The notes below the pieces were generated by a model. The model made no database searches. It saw only the letters and a program-made list of their open reading frames with translations, and was not told where the DNA came from. From positions 42,903,818-42,967,817 of the forward strand of contig CM068315.1 in assembly GCA_034766995.1 (NCBI GenBank): a DNA stretch of 64,000 nucleotides, in the 5' to 3' direction. Each line of letters starts with the position of its first letter. Within the stretch, counting starts at the first letter, position 1. Made by a program: the position numbers and the translations under genes. This document shows, piece by piece, positions 1-12,496 of the stretch. The DNA is from Acanthacorydalis orientalis (Eukaryota > Arthropoda > Insecta > Megaloptera > Corydalidae).

Positions 1-132
1 AAGTACGAAAAAATATTTTGCTCAGTGTTTATTAACATGAAATGACTGGTTTGGTTTATGTTGTAAATATTTTGACACGTTTTAACACGTTGAAACTCTT
101 TAAAGTATGAATAATGATGATGACATTCTTTA

Positions 133-135
<3 letters not shown>

Positions 136-169
<34 letters not shown>
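136..169. repeat. (AT)n array
   Basis: About 34 bp, followed by ACACTCACATATGTGCACAC. Confidence 0.95.
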
Positions 170-172
<3 letters not shown>

Positions 173-555
173 TCACATATGTGCACACACACATATATAA
201 TATTACAATTTCAGAAACAATATTACATAAATTTAAATTCTAATGAATCAAGTGTGGGTATTTATTAGTTTGTATGTTGTGTATATACATCATTCTACTT
301 CAAGCTTCAGACAACTTTGTCAACTGTAATAATGAAGTTGTCAAACGCGCCCACGAGAAGTCTTCTAAGTTTCTCATCTGTACGGCTTTGAACTGTTCTC
401 GGCCATTTAGTAGACCTTTATTCGAATGAGCAATTTTCTGTCTGCCAGAAGATTTTTTTTATATACGAGAAAATATCGAATATAATCAAGTAGGTGTTTT
501 TACACTCGACGCTTTTTTCGAATGGTTGCATGTAATTGAAATATTTATTGATCGG

Positions 556-559
556 AATG

Positions 560-622
<63 letters not shown>

Positions 623-633
623 TTATATATATG

Positions 634-687
<54 letters not shown>

Positions 688-699
688 CATATATATAAT
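556..699. repeat. Compound palindromic (AT)n array with ATGCTT punctuation
   Basis: Two long AT runs separated by GCTTATATATATGCTTATAT. ATGCTT also begins the first run and its complement AAGCAT ends the second, so the locus is nearly one large palindrome. Confidence 0.95.
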
Positions 700-756
700 T
701 GATGCCTATTTTCATAAATCATTTTTTCACTCTCATCAGTCACAAATATTTTTTCT

Positions 757-855
757 TATTAAAAATGTTCAATAATTGATTGTTAATCCCTTATTATTGT
801 ACTTTACTAGTATTTCGATGGCTATGCTATCATTCTAAGAACGCTAGTGTACGAA
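757..855 (-). repeat. Dispersed repeat family, copy 1
   Basis: Reverse-orientation copy with AAAATGTTCAATAATTGATT and a later TTTCGATGGCTATGCTATCA. Family order on the forward strand: a TGAGGATnATGGnATCGCTA box, GAAATGCGCATAAG, then a TGATCAATAATC stretch. Confidence 0.55.
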
Positions 856-1029
856 ATAATCTTTTTTCGCCTTAATGCCAAAAAGTACTACTTAATGTCT
901 GCCTAATTACTAAATTATTAAAGAATTACAACGATGTCTCTCTACTACATATAGAAATATGTATTATACATATTTTTTTTACAAATGAATTTGTACTCCC
1001 CACAAATCACAATTTTTTTCATGCACAGT

Positions 1030-1112
1030 AATCAGTTATTGATCATCGGCTTACTCGAATTTCAAAGGCGATGGCAATATTCTCAGAGCGTACAGAAGGT
1101 ACATAAAAATCA
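1030..1112 (-). repeat. Dispersed repeat family, copy 2
   Basis: Degenerate reverse copy: ATCAGTTATTGATCATCGGC, then AAGGCGATGGCAATATTCTC. Confidence 0.4.
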
Positions 1113-1199
1113 AATACAGCAAGATTTTTCCGTACCTGAATATATGACGTATGAGCTGAAGATAAATTAGATATTAAAGCACTTTTTTTATTTTTTTTA

Positions 1200-2135
1200 A
1201 TACATGTTTTTGAAAGATATGAAAGTAGTGTAAAGGAACAGAACCGTACACATACTTTTTAAGGAGTTAATGTTTAGATAAATAGCACATTGACAAAAAT
1301 GAGAATTTTAATTCAGTATCTGAAACGTTTTCATTAATTTATTTTAAAAGTTCTTCAAATGTACAAAGTAAACGAAACATTAACAGTAATTATAGTTGTA
1401 ATTAAAAAAAACCCAGAGATAACATAGCAATTTGCAGTGTTTATTCGTTATATTAGCACACTTAAAATGTTGTTTTTCTGTATTTAAAATAAAGAATTTA
1501 AAATCCGTTCTACCGTGCAGTACACACACATTCCTGTTTGTAATCTTTTTCTGTATGTCTATCGATTTCTATTCAAACTATAAATATGTACAAAGACGAG
1601 ATATTCTACTAAACACGTACTTAACTCCATTTTATGAAATCTGCAAGATAACAGTATTGTTGTGCCCACAAGGATCGGTCGGTGCTACACTTTTCAACAT
1701 GTCATAAAAACTGACATCGATACGATCTTTTATGCAAACTGCTCTGAAATGTACATACGTACACGAAAAATATATTCGATACAGAACGCGTTGTAATGTG
1801 CTTATAAACATGGCAACAAAGCACACATATTTTATTAAAATGCACCGTAATAATGTCAATATGTATGGGACTTTCCAGATAAGGTGAATACATGATATCA
1901 TCAGATTTATTAATTCTAGATATATTTAAATAGGTAATAGTGAAAGTCATCATACCATGTTCGGTTAATTTGTTCTCATATAAGATCATAAATTTCATCT
2001 GCATATATTTCGTGTTCATCTAAATACTGTTTTAATGTCGTTTTTTTTTTAGTACAGTTGTGTGCTTTTTTACTTACTATGGAGCTACAAAAATTACCGT
2101 AATTGCTTTGCATACATTACATTCATATATTTAAT

Positions 2136-2209
<74 letters not shown>

Positions 2210-2262
2210 TGTTTTTGTTTTTAATACGATGAAGGTCAGAACTCGTTAAACGTTTAATCATT

Positions 2263-2310
<48 letters not shown>

Positions 2311-2880
2311 AATGTATATGTATGTGTATGTATGTGTGTGTATGTGTAATTAGTATTACATACATAGCTTGTTTTTATTAGAATATTGAGATTATAAGGT
2401 AATGTAATTATTATCATGTGCTGTTCAACTAATTTTCAGAATTAGAATTTATTATCTCATCATTATTATGTTTTAAATTAACCCCGTTAGTGGTCAGTTA
2501 TTTAAAAAAAAACTTTGTAAGAAAAACAACAACTGTAGTAAATAAAATTATGCAGGTATTTTGTTCAAATGTCTTATAAGTTCTTCAAAGAAAAAAAAAC
2601 AGAATTCGAAAATTTCCCGTAAAGTAGTCCAGGGTTTCTTTAACAAATTTCTTTATTTTATCATTTATGAGTGGAAATATTTTTGTAAGTCATCTTCAGA
2701 AGTGTTTGTATGTACTCTGTTTTACCTATTTTTATGTGCTTGATGTTATTAGATGGGTTCTTTTCGAAAACATTTTAATTTTGAAAACAAAAAAGTTATA
2801 ACGGATGAGATTCGATGAATAGGATGTATGTTCCAAAGTTGTGATTCGCTTTTAGGTCAAAAATTTAAAGTTAATTGAAA
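1200..2880. other. Unassigned AT-rich DNA
   Basis: Apart from the AT arrays at 2141-2306, no element end, RNA gene or convincing coding frame was seen. Confidence 0.6.
2141..2306. repeat. Two neighbouring (AT)n arrays
   Basis: 2141-2204 and 2266-2306, the second running into TGTATGTG repeats up to about 2346. Confidence 0.95.
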
Positions 2881-2884
2881 AGTA

Positions 2885-3345
2885 GCGTTGCCAAGCTGAA
2901 AAATATTTTTGTCGCGCTTCTCCAGTCTCTCACGACAGAATTTGTCTCCAAAATGTTCCTGAATATTCTCTTGTAGAAGTATTAGTTGACCGTATGTTTT
3001 ACTAAAAAACATTCATGGTGCATGACATTTTTACTATTAAAAAATACAATCAACATTTTTCCTTTTTAGAGCACGACATTTTTGCCTTCTTCGGTTGAGA
3101 AGAGATGATTAATTTTGGATGGAAGCTTAATTTTTTAGTTTCGGGGTTTTACTGGAATACACATTACTTGTCATCTACAATATTGTTCAGAAAGTCTTTT
3201 CAAATTCGTTCAAGACGGCCAGAGCAGGTTTAAATTACATACGCTAGAACTTTTAAGTACCATCTTCATACGCATCATTTTTATGTCTATATATTTGACC
3301 AGAATCTTGCAAATTTGTTCATTATCATGTTCAGCATCCCAGTTA
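2885..3345 (-). pseudogene. Degenerate mariner transposase relic
   Basis: On the minus strand, shifting frames recall the mariner catalytic core: KGKMLIVFFNSK followed by VKHTVN and YFYKRIF, the usual sequence after the first catalytic Asp block. Several stops and shifts are present and no terminal repeats were found, so this is an old, dead copy, separate from the four short derivatives. Confidence 0.6.
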
Positions 3346-3599
3346 TCATTTTAATAGTCGAACGGCGTTCCCTACACGCCAGTGTTTGAATTTTTCTGAT
3401 TTTTCGCCTGTTTTTGTGGTTTTAGATTTTCGTATTCTAAACCGTTCAGAAATCTTTTATGCTACTCAAATACCCGAACACGAGATATAAGATACTCTTA
3501 ACGTAATTAGAACTTATGATAGCAAGGTGGCGTTTCGCCTACCGACAACGAACTCCTCCAAAAGTTTCTTGAGTTCATCTATAATTCGATATCTATTCG

Positions 3600-4479
3600 T
3601 TGATTTTCGTTCGTTGTTGACGCAAAAAATCGTTAACAGAAGTTTTTAAGATCTCATTCCTTTCTCTATAATTGTACAGACAGTAGCACAATTCTAAATA
3701 GTACCACATTTCTTGGAAACGTTGCTGATCTTTAATACACTTAATATCATCAAATTTCATAGTTAAGATATTGATTTTTATTTTTTTTTGAGCAGTTGCC
3801 GTTTATAGAGTTTTTCATTACTGTTTTCATTAAAAAGGTTTATTACATAGATTTAAGTAGATTTAAAGTACTAAACAATACAGTTCATAACTTGAAATAA
3901 AGAATTACATGCATTTATTTGAATTTTCTAGTTTTAGTATAGCGAAATTTTCTAATTAGAGGAATGACTGTAGTTTAGATATAAAATAGCTGCAATTAGA
4001 TAAATATAAACTCTTTTATAAAGATTAAATTTATTTAATAAAAAATGAGACATTCAAAAACGTGTTGATTTGTTTTATGAAATAAATACAACTAGATAGT
4101 AAACAATTTGCTACCGAAAGAAAAAAACTACTTACATGGATTTATAAAATTTCACATAGTTCTCTATATGTAACCGCTTGTTAATTCAAATAATTTTTAA
4201 TTTGAAATATTTACATAGTTTTTGGATGGCGTGAAACGCTAGGAAGTGATAGAAAGGCTCTCATTTACTCATCATTCATTTAATTTATTATGAGATTTAA
4301 AATGTGCTGTATCACACTATTTATCTGCCATTATATAATGATATTTGAAAATAATCTACAGAATGGAATCCAACCAGATTCCACTATTTAGTTCATGACT
4401 GGTCTGTTTTATCGAAGCGTGATAACGAAACGTCAATAAAATTGTAAACAATTCCAAATTAATAGGTAATCTTATCAAC
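3600..4479. other. Unassigned AT-rich DNA
   Basis: Low-complexity in places; nothing recognised. Confidence 0.6.
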
Positions 4480-4712
4480 AATTAACTGCGACCAGCGACA
4501 TACCAATCTTGATTGTGTGACGCAAAACTTTATGCCAGTGCGTGTAGTTACTGTTGCGCACGCGACGCGCCGACGGAACACCCCCTCGCTTCGCTCATGT
4601 CATTCGTGGGCCAATGCCTAGTATGCGTGACCACCTGTACGAACGAACTTTACAAGCACTGACAGCAACCAACCAACGTCACCGCTAACCGTTACAATGT
4701 TGCCAAACGATA
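4480..4712. promoter_or_regulatory. GC-richer island, candidate promoter or 5' exon
   Basis: About 230 bp with many CpG dinucleotides (GCGCACGCGACGCGCCGACG at its centre) in otherwise AT-rich sequence. No transposon ends, no convincing initiator-DPE pair and no open coding frame was found. It directly precedes a 62-bp block that recurs at 10133. Confidence 0.25.
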
Positions 4713-4774
4713 ATGTAAATAAATAGGGGAAAAATGTGCGGACTTCAAAGGAAATGTGCCATCAAAACAATGCT
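4713..4774. repeat. 62-bp block shared with the insert at 10133
   Basis: Matches 10133-10194 at 58 of 62 positions by eye (begins ATGTAAATAAATAGGGGAAA). It follows the GC-rich island at 4480. Confidence 0.9.
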
Positions 4775-5036
4775 GTGTGTGTTGAAAATAGATATAAAAA
4801 TAGAACGATATGGCGGTTGTAGGATGACTGGATGGCATATAATTTTGTAACAGTGTGTCACGAGTTCATATCTGAACTTGGCCTAGCTTTTATTATAAAA
4901 ACTGGTATTTTAACATTTAGAATGTTAAACAGTCATAAATTACAGTTTATCTTAAAAATATTTATGATAATTGTTTGACACAGTCACCCATGTTATATTA
5001 ATCAATTTAAAATATCGATGGATATTTTAGAAACGG

Positions 5037-5039
<3 letters not shown>

Positions 5040-5091
<52 letters not shown>
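5040..5091. repeat. (AT)n array
   Basis: Uninterrupted, about 52 bp. Confidence 0.95.
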
Positions 5092-5096
<5 letters not shown>

Positions 5097-6892
5097 AGGT
5101 AATTAAGAAAAAGGTATATGTAAGAAATTATATTTAACTACTTTTTAACAGAATCGATTTTTTATACAACACAACCGAGAAAAAAAACATATTTTATTAG
5201 AGAAAGAAGGGACTTCTAATAGATTGCGAAAAGTATATACTTAGTTCATAATTATAGTTTCACAATGTAATTAAATTCATATTCACGAATTAGTATCCAA
5301 ACTCAACAATTTTTATTATCAAAATGTTCAAAACTTGTTCATTATCCACCGATCGCTCAGTGGACGATGAACAATTGTTCAGTATAAATAAAAAAATCTG
5401 CGTACTCAAAGTAAAAGAATAAAATTCAGTGTTAAATTATGTTAACACCTTTAACACCTGAGGATGATGGCAACGCCATGTAAAGGCACATCAAATGTAA
5501 TGAAATATTCATCCGTGAAAGTAAATTTATAGCAAATGTGCCAAAACTATTATTGTGCTTAAACAATAAATATTGAAAATAGTAATGAAGAAATGTAAGT
5601 AGTAGAATCTCCTCTATAGAAATTCTACGATCAGTGAAGTATAATTCTAGACTTCGTACATTTTAATTTGTATGGGATTCAGTGTTAAATGATTTAGAAT
5701 TTGAGTGTTACTAATGTTTTTGAATAACTAATAATGATATAAATATTTATATAGTATATGATATAAATATTTATATAACAAAGAAATGCTTATATATAGT
5801 GATGTATACGTCTTGCCATAAATATATTTATATTATTTGTCATATATTTCAATATTGAACGCATCAATCTTAAAATAATCAAAATAGATAATGTGATATG
5901 AATAACTAAAATGTAAGTAGGTATATATTCCTGTATTGTAGCATGTAAACTTTTTTCTAAATAATAATAAATAAACACGGAATGGTATGGAACATAAAAT
6001 AGATGATTACTAATTTAATAATCGGATTAAAAACATTAAATTTTTTGTAACATGGTTGTAAATGGGAAGATTTTATTGCGAAGAGAAATTGAATAAAAAA
6101 AATGATAAACTTAATATTAACAAATCTCAAGAAGCTTCCCAAATGGATTAAAAAGTTCTTACATGTTATCGTTCAGCACTATGATAGTTTGGGATGTTTT
6201 TTTTATGATCGTGTGATTATTCTTGGACGTTTTTTTTGATAATTGCGCGACCAAGTTGAATTGTATGAAAAAACGGTCGAACTTTCGATAAGAATTGATA
6301 AAAGAGATGTTTTAGAGGAGGAGAAGAGGTCAGTAGACATATCTGTCTAAAAACTAGCTAAAATCTCTTCGCAGAATTTTTCCACCTGGTCTTAAAGTAA
6401 CAACTAATTATATATTCAAAAATTTACAAGATTTAAAAGGTGCTGTAGAAGATTTGGTTTGTTCTGGTTGAGGTTTTAATCTGATTGATTACAAATTATG
6501 ATCGAATTTAGTTGACATGTCTTGTATATTCGACAACATCCAAATATTGAATATAAGTAAGTAATCCCTTATTGAACAGTAGTCAGTTTTCCAACTTATG
6601 AAGTGCGTGCTACGACTGTAAATGGCTCATATATTTGGAAGTATGTGTGAAAACAACAGGTGATTTTGTATTAATATTTGTTTATATCCCTATACACTAC
6701 TCACTAAAAAAAATATAAACAGCAAAATGGTAGTTTTGTTTAATTTATGATTTGTGTTTGCGACAGTAATTGGCGCAGTTGTGTAGCAATCGATATAGAT
6801 AATTCACAGTTAATGGTATATTTTATTTCATGCAAACATTATTTAAAACGTTGACAAATAAATTATGTTTTTTCTACAAACCACATACTTTT
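5092..6892. other. Unassigned AT-rich DNA
   Basis: Holds a possible trace of the dispersed repeat box near 5457 (TGAGGATGATGGCAACGCCA) and a short duplication GATATAAATATTTATATA at about 5736 and 5759. No gene seen. Confidence 0.5.
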
Positions 6893-7070
6893 TTTTGATC
6901 AGAAATGTTCAACAAATGATTATTGATCATTTTTTCTTGTTGTTTACGCACATTTCGATGATGGTATCATCCTCAGAGATCCAAGGTACAATTTTTTTTT
7001 ATTTTGTACTTTGGCGCTCTGTAGTTACTTAAAGAATTTATTTGCGAAATGAATTTAACCACAGTTTCAG
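6893..7070 (-). repeat. Dispersed repeat family, copy 3 (long)
   Basis: Contains TTTGATCAGAAATGTTCAAC, the GATGATGGTATCATCCTCAG box, and a downstream TTTGCGAAATGAATTTAACC segment shared with the copy split by the hAT element. Confidence 0.65.
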
Positions 7071-7429
7071 AACTGATTGCGACTTTTTAAGCTTTTAATT
7101 TACTTCAGGGGAATTTTTAAAAAAATATACATTAGCTAAATATTAGCTAAGTCTTGTTTATATCAGCTGTTTTTCGTAATTGTAAATGAACCCTTATTTT
7201 ATCAAAAAGTATTAAATATCAAAAGGAATATTAAATTATTTCATAGTGTAGTCTTTATTATTTATTAGAGTTACTCTGCGGCTCGTGTATCATTCTCAGT
7301 GTACACATATGCAACGGTTTCAACTGATTATTTTTTATAATAAATGTTAAAAATTGCTTTAATTTATATTCACCAGAAGAGAATAAAAAATGAATTCTGT
7401 TTTCATCCTAACAACTAAAAATTTTTTTC

Positions 7430-8315
7430 TGGTTAAAAATATTCAATAAATCATTATAGATTTTTTTTGATCATTGTTTAAATATTTTTGAATATTGTAG
7501 AACAGTGGTGTCAAACTCATATATGAACACAGGTCACCAAATTCAGTTTGAGAGTCTGCGACCCGCAGACCAAAAAGTCACACAAAAAAAAATTTAGCGA
7601 GCGAAAAAAGGTCTTTTATTTATATTCGAACATTATCTCATTTAAATTTTACATTTATTTTTTCTTTAATGAATTTATAACAATCTTAAAAAGTACATTA
7701 ACTTTAGATATTATTGTTAAATGTTACAACAAATGTTTAAATTAGAGAAACTGAGAAAATTAATACTTTTTACTAGAAACTTGGCATATTTTGGCAGAAA
7801 TTATTTTACCAATATCGGGTGTATTTTTTTGTGATAATATATTTTTACTATAGATATTAAATATTCATTTGTTAATCTTGACCTGTGTGAATTCTTATAA
7901 TTTTTTAGAAGGGAAAATAATTGTTCACATAGGTATGCACTCGCAAACATTACCAAGATTCTTGCTGCAAACATACATAACATACATAACATTTCAATAA
8001 AATGTTCTGGCAAGTATAAATAAAAATCTAGAATACTAACTTCATTATACTTTTCTTTTAGCACCGTGTTGCGCTGAATTTCAATCAGTTTCATTTGAAT
8101 GTTACTTTTTATTATTATTATTATTTTATTACTCTAATAACATCAACTTCAAGCTTTGGACCGCGGGTCGCGTTCTAGAGCCTTAAGGGCCGCGTGTTTG
8201 ACACCACTATTTTAGAATATGTTTGATCAGAAATTATTTTGTAGTTTATGGGTGAAAAAGTAATTAATTTGCGAAAGTGAATTTAATCACATTGTAAGAA
8301 CTGTACTATAATAAA
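7430..8315. repeat. Dispersed repeat family, copy 4, split by hAT insertion
   Basis: Left part 7430-7502 (TTGATCATTGTTTAAATATT) and right part 8210-8315 (TGATCAGAAATTATTTTGTA, then TTTGCGAAAGTGAATTTAAT) are the two halves of one copy. They date the hAT insertion as younger than this repeat. Confidence 0.65.
7503..8209 (-). mobile_element. hAT element with transposase C-terminal relic, copy 1
   Basis: Ends are inverted repeats: CAGTGGTGTCAAAC at left and, reversed, TAGTGGTGTCAAAC at right. The flanking 8-mers TTGTAGAA and TTTTAGAA match at 7 of 8 positions, as expected of a hAT target duplication. On the minus strand 8094-7801 an open stretch of 97 codons holds the hAT dimerisation domain (CEQLFSLLKNYKNSHRSRLT), like that of GTF2IRD2/ZBED-type transposases. 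The rest of the enzyme is gone. The element sits inside a copy of the dispersed repeat described at 7430. Confidence 0.87.
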
Positions 8316-8519
8316 AAATGTAAGAAAAATTTTAAATTAAGAAATAAACTTGTGCTTGGAAAAACATTAATGTTGAGAGGTTGTATTAATTTATGTGTCA
8401 TTCATTTAATAATAAATTTAATAATATTTTGTACATATTTGTAAAGTTGATTTAGAATTAACACGAATATACACAATCAGTTCAAAATATGTTGATATTG
8501 TTCGAACATACGTTCATCT

Positions 8520-8815
8520 GGCAACAGTGAAAACCGACGCCAACCGTCACTGTACAAGTTTGCTAGCCGTCGACAAATCCAGCTTTTACCCCTCTTCCAT
8601 ATTACTTGATACAAACCCCTCAGTCTATATTAGGCCCCACCTTGTCGTTTATTTTCTCCTCGTCGACCAGTGACCTCGTTGCTCCTGCTTGTGATGCGGC
8701 TGCTGTGTTGGTATTGCTAGATGCTATTCCTGCTAGATGTTTTACATGTTTAGTGTTCACTATTCTCTTTGTGTCTCTGTCCTTTTACTACTGGAACATT
8801 TGAGAGACAGGGATG
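8520..8815. promoter_or_regulatory. GC-richer island, function unknown
   Basis: About 300 bp of higher complexity and G+C, C/T-rich on the plus strand. A frame from 8606 to 8803 is open but lacks an ATG start and any family resemblance, so no gene is called. It may be a 5' UTR exon or an old element. Confidence 0.2.
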
Positions 8816-9639
8816 TGTATTAACGACGTGAAAATAAACGACTTGTTATTATAGTAACGATTTTTAGCTATACGTTTTTAATACATGATTTTTTACAGTA
8901 GTAGACATTTCGATGAACTCGTCTCAACTGTTGATTTTATGTAAATTCTATTTACACAGACCATTTCTTCTATATATAAGCTTCAAGTATATCATCATCA
9001 TCATTATATCCACTCTGAGGATCTAATACTGAGTACCTCTATTAACTTTTTCAAGTTTAAATGTATCTTTTTTCCAAACATTTTTTTTTGATATTATTAT
9101 CTAGTCTATAATTCTTTAATCTTTTCTTGCTATCGATAAACTAATTGTCTTTGTTGTTTGAAGTTACTGAATTATTTTAACACCTAAGACATGTTTCTCT
9201 TAGATAAATAATGATTTATAAAATACATTGTTTTATCTCATTTTTACTCTTCTGATAACTCCCACAGTAAACGATCTACGCATACAATTAATATTTTTTT
9301 AAAACGAAATTAAATGTTTGATTTTAAAATTGAATGCGTTTTGATCGTCTCGTATCTTCCCTAATTTATTCTACGTAATAATTGTCATATTTTTTAATTT
9401 TTATTTCTATCAAGGAAAAAACGTACGGTGTATTCCTGCAATTTTCTCATGGTTTGTATAAATATATGTTTTTATAATTCATTCGTCCAATTTGACAATT
9501 CATCTAATTTCAGTTCTTTTTCTTTCTAAATTCTTCAAAAATAATATTATCTATTATTTTAACATGAAGTAGTTGTTTTATGTCTTATGATACAATACGT
9601 CCAACATATGTTCGTTCTGAAATAGTAAGAATATAAATA
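8816..9639. other. Unassigned AT-rich DNA
   Basis: Nothing recognised between the island at 8520 and mariner copy 1. Confidence 0.6.
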
Positions 9640-10268
9640 TTAGGTTGGTAGGAAAATAATTCCTGATTTTGTTTTCTGAATTCTAATCTTAATTTTTTTT
9701 AATGAAAAAGTTATTTCGTCGTGTTCATGTTAATGTCATTTTAAGGTGTATTTTTCGGTTTGTATTTTCTTAACATGACTTTGATTTTATTATTAATTTT
9801 GCTTCAAATTGGGCTATTGAATAAAAAAATGGGAAAGAAGCAAATAAGAGTAATTTTTGTATAAGCTCAACATGGGTAGTAAAGCAGCAGAAACTGCTCG
9901 TAAACTAAACGATACTTTTGGTGTTGATTACTGTTAAGGAACATACCGTGCAATAGTGGTTCCAAAATTTTTGTGCTAGGAACTAGAACCTTGAAGATGA
10001 AGAAGGTCGCAGGTGTCTTCTTTCAGTTCATAACAACCAACTGAAGGCGTTAGTTGAATTAAAACCACGCACAACAATTCGAGAGTTTGCATAAAAGTTA
10101 GGTGTAAGTCATCCAACAGTTCTGGAACACTTATGTAAATAAATAGGGGAAAAATGTGTGAACTTCAAAGGAAACGTGCCATCAATACAATGCTCGGAAA
10201 ATCAAGAAAGAGAAAAATGTATATGAATTTGATGGTCATAAACCGCAATTATTTTTCTATCAATCTAG
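9640..10268 (+). mobile_element. Mariner deletion derivative, copy 1
   Basis: Ends match TTAGGTTGG...CCAACCTAA and lie between TA dinucleotides. The interior keeps the N-terminal region of a mariner transposase (KAAETARKLND recognisable) with stops and shifts, then jumps to the last transposase codons (YEFDGHKPQLFF). The catalytic core is missing. It also carries a 57-60 bp foreign insert at about 10136-10193. Best fit by ends is the mellifera-like mariner group, from memory of family ends. Confidence 0.85.
10133..10194. repeat. 62-bp block inserted into mariner copy 1
   Basis: Second copy of the block at 4713. It interrupts the sequence that in copies 3 and 4 runs CACTTAAAACAGCT or CACTTACAACAGCT, so it entered after the mariner derivative formed. 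Confidence 0.9.
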
Positions 10269-10596
10269 TAACTATTTGGCTCAGGGGTATGATAGTGGTT
10301 TTTGAATGGTAATGAATCTGGCTTTAAATTTAATTTAGGTGAATTTCATTCTATCAGTATTATTGTGTGTATTGTTTAAATCTTTCAGTTTTAATATGTA
10401 TTTTCAATTAAGTTTTATTTTCGATTTAAGAGATTGAAGTCTGAAAAACTTTGAAGTTTCCGTATAGGATTATCAAGGAAAATGTTTAGATGATTGCACA
10501 TTCTTCAAAACTATTCTAATAAAATAAGTGCGTAATAAACAGGTATTTACGTTTCTATGTTAATTTCAGATCTTTTTATCCGTCATTTTTTACTGA

Positions 10597-10601
<5 letters not shown>

Positions 10602-10653
<52 letters not shown>
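10602..10653. repeat. (AT)n array
   Basis: Uninterrupted, about 52 bp, between two unassigned segments. Confidence 0.95.
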
Positions 10654-10656
<3 letters not shown>

Positions 10657-10659
10657 GTT

Positions 10660-11930
10660 TATGTTATTTACGTTTTATAATTAACCATAATCAATAAAAA
10701 GTCTGGAATGAAAGTAAAATGTTATTGGATCACGATAATACATCTGTTCAAAGTCTGATTTTTTATCAATTTTTTTTAAAATTGGAATAACCATTATTCC
10801 ACAATAAACATATTCACCCGAATTAGTACCTGTTGAGTTTCCGTTTTAAAAACTTCAAATTTCGGTGTGACATGATAAAAGAGGCAAGAATAAATATAGG
10901 ACTGCGATTTAGAAAGGGACTACAATGACTGTTTCTAACAGCAAACAAGCTTTAGTAGCGATGTATGTTAGCCAAGAACGATTAATGTTTCCTGTCGTAC
11001 CGTGAACTGCGATAGGTCAACGATGTCTTTCCTCCCTCCTGCGCTTTTACTCTACATATCTCACTGTAGTTATGAGGCACCGAATAACGAACACCGGAAC
11101 TTTTTAAATGGACGTTTTTATTCTACAAATCGTTTCCTCTCGTACTGCAACAGAGCTCCCGAGGTGTTGAAGTATGACAGGGAGCACTGTACTATGAATC
11201 TGATCACAGTTAATAAAAATATTTAACAGTACAACTCCCATAATAACACTCCAATTCCTACAGGATATGATAACTAAGGAACTACAATAATCTTCAGAGT
11301 TTAGAATTGTTTGCAAAGATTGCATTTAAAGCAGTAAATGACTATTAATATTCTATTCATATTTATTAAAAAGATACCAGAAATATTTTGTGTTAACTTT
11401 GAGAGCGTTCTTCAGTTATATGTTTAATTGTATGCTTGTTTATACTTTGTTGTACGTTTCCATTCGTTTCTGTGCTCAAACAAAGACATAATGATGGACA
11501 CGGCAATTACCATTTTGTGTATGGTCTCACTGAAAATCGTGTTTTATTTAAATTATACGGAAATGTTTAAGTCTCATGTATATTCCAGATGTGTATAATA
11601 AACTATTCCGTCTAAATTATGAGCTTTTGACAGAATGACACAATGTTAATCTACATTTGATTTGCACGGACGGAGATTCGTTTTTAATATTGAACACTAC
11701 CGGTGTCCTATATTTACGGAATGAAATCTTCTAAAACGTTTCGACCAAATCACGGAATTAAATGTTTTTGGGTAGGTACACCTTAAAACTTGACAGATAT
11801 CAAGATGTCATTTCGAAAATATCGAATAGACTTTTAAATATGAACTGGCGAGTCTAAAAACACTTTCTTAATTTTATGGGTCAAGGTTTCATTATTCTGT
11901 AATAATGTAATGGTAGATTTGTAATATAGT
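10660..11930. other. Unassigned DNA
   Basis: Around 10,990-11,200 the sequence is more complex and both strands have open frames of about 73 codons (11002-11226 and 11325-11104), but with no family resemblance or clear start context. No gene is called. Confidence 0.5.
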
Positions 11931-11936
11931 CTGTTC

Positions 11937-11937
<1 letters not shown>

Positions 11938-12011
<74 letters not shown>

Positions 12012-12012
12012 G
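11938..12012. repeat. (AT)n array
   Basis: About 55 bp, one C interruption, then a second AT run of 14 bp and TGCATGTATGTGTG. Confidence 0.95.
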
Positions 12013-12223
12013 CATGTATGTGTGTATCTATATATGCAGGAAATGTACAGGGCGCTAGGAAAGTTTTTTGAATGCTAATATAACGTAGAGGAATAGAAAT
12101 ATGAGTATCTTCCGGTGTAGACATTAATCAGTTGTATATAAAAAAATAAATTTCAAGTGCTTTTCTTCAGCATATGCTATGTATTCGTTTAATTTTCTCG
12201 TGACAATAGGGATATTCAGGTCT

Positions 12224-12230
<7 letters not shown>

Positions 12231-12291
<61 letters not shown>
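12231..12291. repeat. (AT)n array
   Basis: About 61 bp, preceded by TCTCTCAGTT. Confidence 0.95.
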
Positions 12292-12294
<3 letters not shown>

Positions 12295-12496
12295 ACATGT
12301 AGTGAAATTAGTAATTTCAGAAAACGCAGCTGTTGTCTAAAATTTGATTGAACAAAATTGTTAAGTAATAAACACCCTAATCGAAGAGATAGTGGAGATT
12401 AACGCACCACACTTTGCGTGCAGTTGTACATTCAGGACTAGGGAAATGAAAACATGCGAGATTTATTATCATAGGTGGGGAAATATTTATATTTTC

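Noticed and set aside
418..775. Long open frames of alternating Tyr and Ile (also at many other AT arrays)
   Set aside because: They are translations of (AT)n repeats, which contain no stop codon in two frames; no coding signal.
8606..8803. Open frame of 65 codons in the island at 8.5 kb
   Set aside because: No ATG start, hydrophobic mixture without a recognisable domain, no flanking gene structure.
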